This document shows, in pieces, positions 60,120 through 64,000 of a DNA stretch of 64,000 nt. The first letter of the stretch is position 1; every line of letters begins with the position of its first letter. The notes beneath the pieces were generated by a model. The model did no database searches, was not told where the DNA came from, and saw only the letters and a list, made by a program, of their open reading frames with translations. Source of the stretch: Candidatus Heimdallarchaeota archaeon (GTDB lineage: Archaea > Asgardarchaeota > Heimdallarchaeia > JABLTI01). Made by a program: the position numbers and the translations under genes. The stretch is taken from assembly GCA_030614005.1 (NCBI GenBank), contig JAUWKS010000002.1:1-64000 (forward strand), read 5' to 3'.

Positions 60120-60506
60120 TTATTGTAATATAAATATAGAAATAAAACTTCCTAAGAAAAATATGTTAAATGCTAACAAAAAACTATTTGAAATTAAACC
60201 AAATTTTGCTATTTTTCTTTTTCCTTTTTTTATGCTAAGAGCACCTGTTACTATACCAATTATATTACATATATTAAAAGTAATAAATATAGCAAGGATG
60301 CTATAGGTTCCAATATATTCCCAGATATAGAACATTATTAGTATTAGTAACCACCATACTGTGATAAGGAAAAATAGACCCAAAGAAAATGAAACATAGG
60401 ATAATGTAGCAAATAATCTTTTTTCATTTGAATTAGTGCTAACTTCATTTAAACTTCCATTTTCTTGAGGAGATGTTTCCCCACTAATTTTATTTTCATT
60501 CATCAA
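60120..60506 (-). CDS. Small multi-TM protein (DUF4190-like)
   Basis: Three TM-like segments with GALSIKKGKRKIAKFGLISN. Confidence 0.5.
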   Translation of the reverse strand: MMNENKISGETSPQENGSLNEVSTNSNEKRLFATLSYVSFSLGLFFLITVWWLLILIMFYIWEYIGTYSILAIFITFNICNIIGIVTGALSIKKGKRKIAKFGLISNSFLLAFNIFFLGSFISIFILQ

Positions 60507-60768
60507 ATTTCCTTACTCCTTTACATCTAAGTATAATTTTTCATACATAAAACCTTTTAGCGCCCCAAAATGTTGTAGTATACATTTCATCACTATAAAG
60601 TTCATTGAAATTGTCTTTAATATCTATGCCAAGTGAGGTAATATGTTTTGCGTAGAGTAACTGTGCATTATAGAAAAACAAGTACCCTTCACTGTCATCA
60701 CAAGTAGAGTGTTTGAATTGCCAATAAACATCATAATAATAAATAGCAGTGCATGCCATTTGTCTACC

Positions 60769-60912
60769 TTCTGGATCGATGGGAAAAGAACAATAGGGGA
60801 AATAGCTGAGCAGGTAAATTGTGATATTGGAAAAACGAGTGTTCAGTATCTCTACAAAATACTCAAATTTTATGAAAAACACGGAGTAGTAGAATTAGAG
60901 GCATTGGATTAA
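60769..60912 (+). pseudogene. Fragment of a paralog of the 56905-59004 C-terminal winged helix
   Basis: FWIDGKRTIGEIAEQVNCDIGKTSVQYLYKILKFYEKHGVVEL versus FWIDGKRTIAEIAEKVKQQRGEVSIPLLVKIMKQYEKEGIIKL. Confidence 0.6.
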
Positions 60913-60975
60913 AGAAAGAAAAAATATTTTATCACCCCTAACAGGAGTAATAAAATCAAATGTGTTTAAATTGAA

Positions 60976-61941
60976 TTAGGTTACTTTTACACCACAGTCA
61001 GGGCAAAAAGTGATATCATCATCAATTTCTGCACCGCAACCAGGACAAGTATTTGTTCCATCATCTTCTATGGGACTCTCATCTGTTTGAGAGATACTTC
61101 CATCCATTGGTGGTGCATATCGTTTTCCTTTTGGTACTTCGATTTTCTTAGAAACTGCATCCAAACGAACATTTTTCGTGTCCTTTTCTTTGTAAATCAT
61201 TTCAGCCCAGTAAACCGGATAAAAGTATATTTTCTTATCAGTTAGAGCTAATTTTTCAAAGAGAACTCTTTGTGCATGCTCTGGTCTAGTAGCATATTCT
61301 TCTATTAATTCTGCAATGAGTTTATCCATATCAATATAATCTTTTGGTACAATAGCTCCTTCAGCATCTAAGAATGGTAAACCCATATCAGAGAAATCAG
61401 CTTCTTCTAAATTTTCAGGATTAATTGAAATGCCAGCATAATTCCTTGCTTCCATGATCTCACTTTCAGAGAGGACATGTTCAATTCCTTTTATTTGAAG
61501 CTCTGGTTTTGAGGTTGGTTTCTTTTTCCCACTGCTGAAAAGCCCATCAAAGAAACCTTTCTTCTTTTCTGTTTTAATCTCAACTTCGGTCTCTTCTTCT
61601 TCCTTTTTTTCGACAACAAGTTCCTCACCTAAAATAAAGGTTGAAACTGCGTCGTCCAATAAATCGATGTCATATGTTCTTTCAGTTAGATAACGAATTT
61701 CATATCGTCCACCTACAACTAAATATGGTTCAAGTCCCTTGGTTATTTTTTTAACAACTACTTCATTGTTTTTTGGGCGCTTGAAGATACCTTTGAAAAC
61801 ATCTAACTTTTCTTTATTGAATAAAGAGTCAGCTTCCGCATCAGATATTTTAGATTTTGCTAGAAGAATCTTTGTGTCAACAAATTCATCAATCCGTTCA
61901 ACACTGGGATCTTCTAATCGATAATCGTATTCTTCACTCAT
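60976..61941 (-). CDS. Hypothetical protein with C-terminal zinc ribbon
   Basis: NTCPGCGAEIDDDITFCPDCGVKV. Confidence 0.6.
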   Translation of the reverse strand: MSEEYDYRLEDPSVERIDEFVDTKILLAKSKISDAEADSLFNKEKLDVFKGIFKRPKNNEVVVKKITKGLEPYLVVGGRYEIRYLTERTYDIDLLDDAVSTFILGEELVVEKKEEEETEVEIKTEKKKGFFDGLFSSGKKKPTSKPELQIKGIEHVLSESEIMEARNYAGISINPENLEEADFSDMGLPFLDAEGAIVPKDYIDMDKLIAELIEEYATRPEHAQRVLFEKLALTDKKIYFYPVYWAEMIYKEKDTKNVRLDAVSKKIEVPKGKRYAPPMDGSISQTDESPIEDDGTNTCPGCGAEIDDDITFCPDCGVKVT

Positions 61942-62037
61942 AATAATACACCTAAACGTTAGTATTGGTTTTCTTTTAGTAGAACTCTTTGAAAAAGATA
62001 ACTAAATGGACATATATCAATAATAGAAAAAAAATGA

Positions 62038-62946
62038 CTATTTCACCTGAAAATCCGTTTGTGTTTGCTTCAATTTAGAAATAACATCATCTCGAGTGTA
62101 GTGAGGTTCTGGGCCGGAAAATGAGATGGTAAACGAAGCTGCGGTAGCAGCAATCAACCCCGAATAATAACAATCATTAGTAATAATATACTCAAGTAGG
62201 TATGCAATAATAAAGGCATCACCTGCACCCGTTGCATCAACAACATCGGTCTGAATAGTAGGTATATCATATCGCTTCTTTCGATGGTAGATGATTGCTC
62301 CTTTATGGGCTCGAGTGATAACTAATGTATTCAAGTTAGTGGCGAGTGTAAGGTCAATTGCTTCCTTAAGACGGGAAGTGCCAGTAATTCCTTTAAGTTC
62401 AATATCATCTACTTTTAAAACATCCAGTTTTGGAAAATATTCTTTATAATCCAACCAAGGTTTTAACACAATAGATCCATTGCTCTTCTCTGTACTTCTA
62501 GTAAAACCTTGTCCATCCAAAGAAACGATTTTAAAAGTATCTCGAACGTCATCGATTAATTGGGGGTCAATTTCATTAAAAACAGGACCAAGATGAATGC
62601 ATGGAACGGAATAATATGTTTCAGGGATATCTTTGAACGTTATCTTCTCTGAAAACGAAAGTACTTTTTGCGTTCTTTTACCAGATGCTTTGTATTTATT
62701 TTCAAAGCGCATAGAAGTTTGACCGGAAATAGTAAAACCGTCCAAATCAGCATCTAATGAATTAATTATTTTAAGATTTTTCATATGAAAATCTGTGCCA
62801 ACTTTAGAGACAACACCAATACTTTCTCCTAAAGCTTTGGCAGTAGCAGCAGCATAGACTGGAACTCCACCAATATGTCTTTGTTCTTTACCATCTGGTG
62901 TTTTAATGAGATCCTCTGTTATACTTCCTAAAACAATGAGATTCAA
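62038..62946 (-). CDS. PfkB-family carbohydrate kinase
   Basis: HIGGVPVYAAATAKALG, DVVDATGAGDAFIIAYL. Confidence 0.88.
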   Translation of the reverse strand: MNLIVLGSITEDLIKTPDGKEQRHIGGVPVYAAATAKALGESIGVVSKVGTDFHMKNLKIINSLDADLDGFTISGQTSMRFENKYKASGKRTQKVLSFSEKITFKDIPETYYSVPCIHLGPVFNEIDPQLIDDVRDTFKIVSLDGQGFTRSTEKSNGSIVLKPWLDYKEYFPKLDVLKVDDIELKGITGTSRLKEAIDLTLATNLNTLVITRAHKGAIIYHRKKRYDIPTIQTDVVDATGAGDAFIIAYLLEYIITNDCYYSGLIAATAASFTISFSGPEPHYTRDDVISKLKQTQTDFQVK

Positions 62947-62984
62947 CTTATCACCAAATAATTTTCATTATTTTGCTCCTCTGC

Positions 62985-64000
62985 CTATGCTTCAAGTCTT
63001 CTCTTCATCGAGGTGGTTGCCCTCTCTGAGTTAACAGTATCATGGTCAGTGAAGGAATGCATCTCAGCATCCATAGCAGTGTTGAGTTCTTCTCGTCTAC
63101 TTGCCGACAGTGAGATAATGCCTTTGTTGATTTTTAACTTATTGTCATAATAATCATTTATTGCCAAGTTAACCATTATTAACAGATGATTTTGTAAAGT
63201 GCTCTTTCCATAGAGCATTGATTCTACAATTCTATTTAATTCTTGTGAACAGTGGATATAGGAATATAATTTTATGTGACTGTTTTGCTGTCCTTCGATT
63301 TCTTTTTTCAGTTGTTTGAAATCAATACTTCCGTCTAATTTATTATATCGAAAAATTGTTTTGAATGGTTTCTTCCGAGTAATGTAAGAAGCAAAACCGT
63401 CATAGTATTGAATGAGTGAATGATAAGGATTCTCTCGAGATAATGAGGTGTGATGATGTAAACATGCTTCCCTTATTTCTTCATCTTCAATGTCTATCTG
63501 TTGGAAAATTTTACTATTGTGCTTTTCTGTGTGGACAAAATCATGAAGCATAAGAGCGATAAGCAACCTTTGTAATTCTTCGGGATAATCAGCTCGTATA
63601 CCAGCTCGAATTTTGAATTTCTTATAACACCATGTTTGATTGCAAGTAAAGCATCGTTTGCGTTTAGAACCTTTATCATAAATGACCGTTGTATTCTTGC
63701 ACTGAGGACATTTTTCAGATAGGGGAACAAATACAGTTGGAGTTTTGTGTGAATGCTCTTTTATTTCACACGATTCCCAAATAACTCGACCGAGTCCTTC
63801 AGCAGTTTTCGTACCCAGGAATGTTTTCTGAAGAAAATATCCTATCTTACGTTTTAGTTGTTCTTCTGAATACCCCATGCAACTGACTTTCACATATCCT
63901 CTAAAACCTTGCAAAACGGATGGATATTGACTCATGCAATAAACTAACTTCCCAATAGAAGTAAAAAGGGGTTTGGATTCTTTTTTTGGATCTCCAACCA
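62985..64000 (-). CDS. RAMP/Cas6-like C-terminal segment + zinc ribbon + HD-like domain (N-terminus beyond window)
   Basis: GFRGYVKVS...FLGTKTAEGLGRVIW (Gly-rich loop), CPQC...CFTC, LMLHDFVHTEKH...HHH...YYDGFAS; frame open to window edge. Confidence 0.5.
   Translation of the reverse strand, partial: VGDPKKESKPLFTSIGKLVYCMSQYPSVLQGFRGYVKVSCMGYSEEQLKRKIGYFLQKTFLGTKTAEGLGRVIWESCEIKEHSHKTPTVFVPLSEKCPQCKNTTVIYDKGSKRKRCFTCNQTWCYKKFKIRAGIRADYPEELQRLLIALMLHDFVHTEKHNSKIFQQIDIEDEEIREACLHHHTSLSRENPYHSLIQYYDGFASYITRKKPFKTIFRYNKLDGSIDFKQLKKEIEGQQNSHIKLYSYIHCSQELNRIVESMLYGKSTLQNHLLIMVNLAINDYYDNKLKINKGIISLSASRREELNTAMDAEMHSFTDHDTVNSERATTSMKRRLEA

Noticed and set aside
1-64000. CRISPR arrays, IS elements, rRNA genes
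   Set aside because: No regularly spaced repeats, transposase ORFs or rRNA-like sequence noticed on either strand

Overview
AT-rich archaeal chromosomal window, probably from an Asgard-group archaeon. That placement is an inference from gene content: archaeal uL1/uL10/L10e, Nob1, Sec61beta, Alba and an archaeal-type ProRS, together with Ras-like GTPases, roadblock/longin-like proteins, an Rpn11-like JAMM protein, a RING-like protein and an actin-family ATPase. About 50 CDS look real, plus one intron-containing tRNA-Pro(CGG). I saw no CRISPR array, rRNA or transposon. The strongest candidate for an undescribed system is the co-directional block 11833-19870: actin-like ATPase, overlapping ribbon-helix-helix protein (ParM/ParR-like order), TPR + zinc-ribbon protein, MglA-like GTPase with a TTAGQ G3 motif, and a 1408-aa SF2 helicase with a large insert between its RecA lobes. 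Other notable items: a Ras-like GTPase fused to a thioredoxin-like CxxC domain; an Rpn11-like JAMM protein beside a GTPase with a degenerate G3; a RING-like gene; an smc gene whose Walker A lies upstream of every ATG/GTG/TTG in frame, so it probably starts at CTG 36045; a decayed paralog fragment of an M28-type peptidase C-terminus; a probable cobalamin-type uptake cluster; and a Cas6/RAMP-like + zinc-ribbon + HD protein running off the right edge. All family calls come from reading motifs in the sequence; no database search was run.
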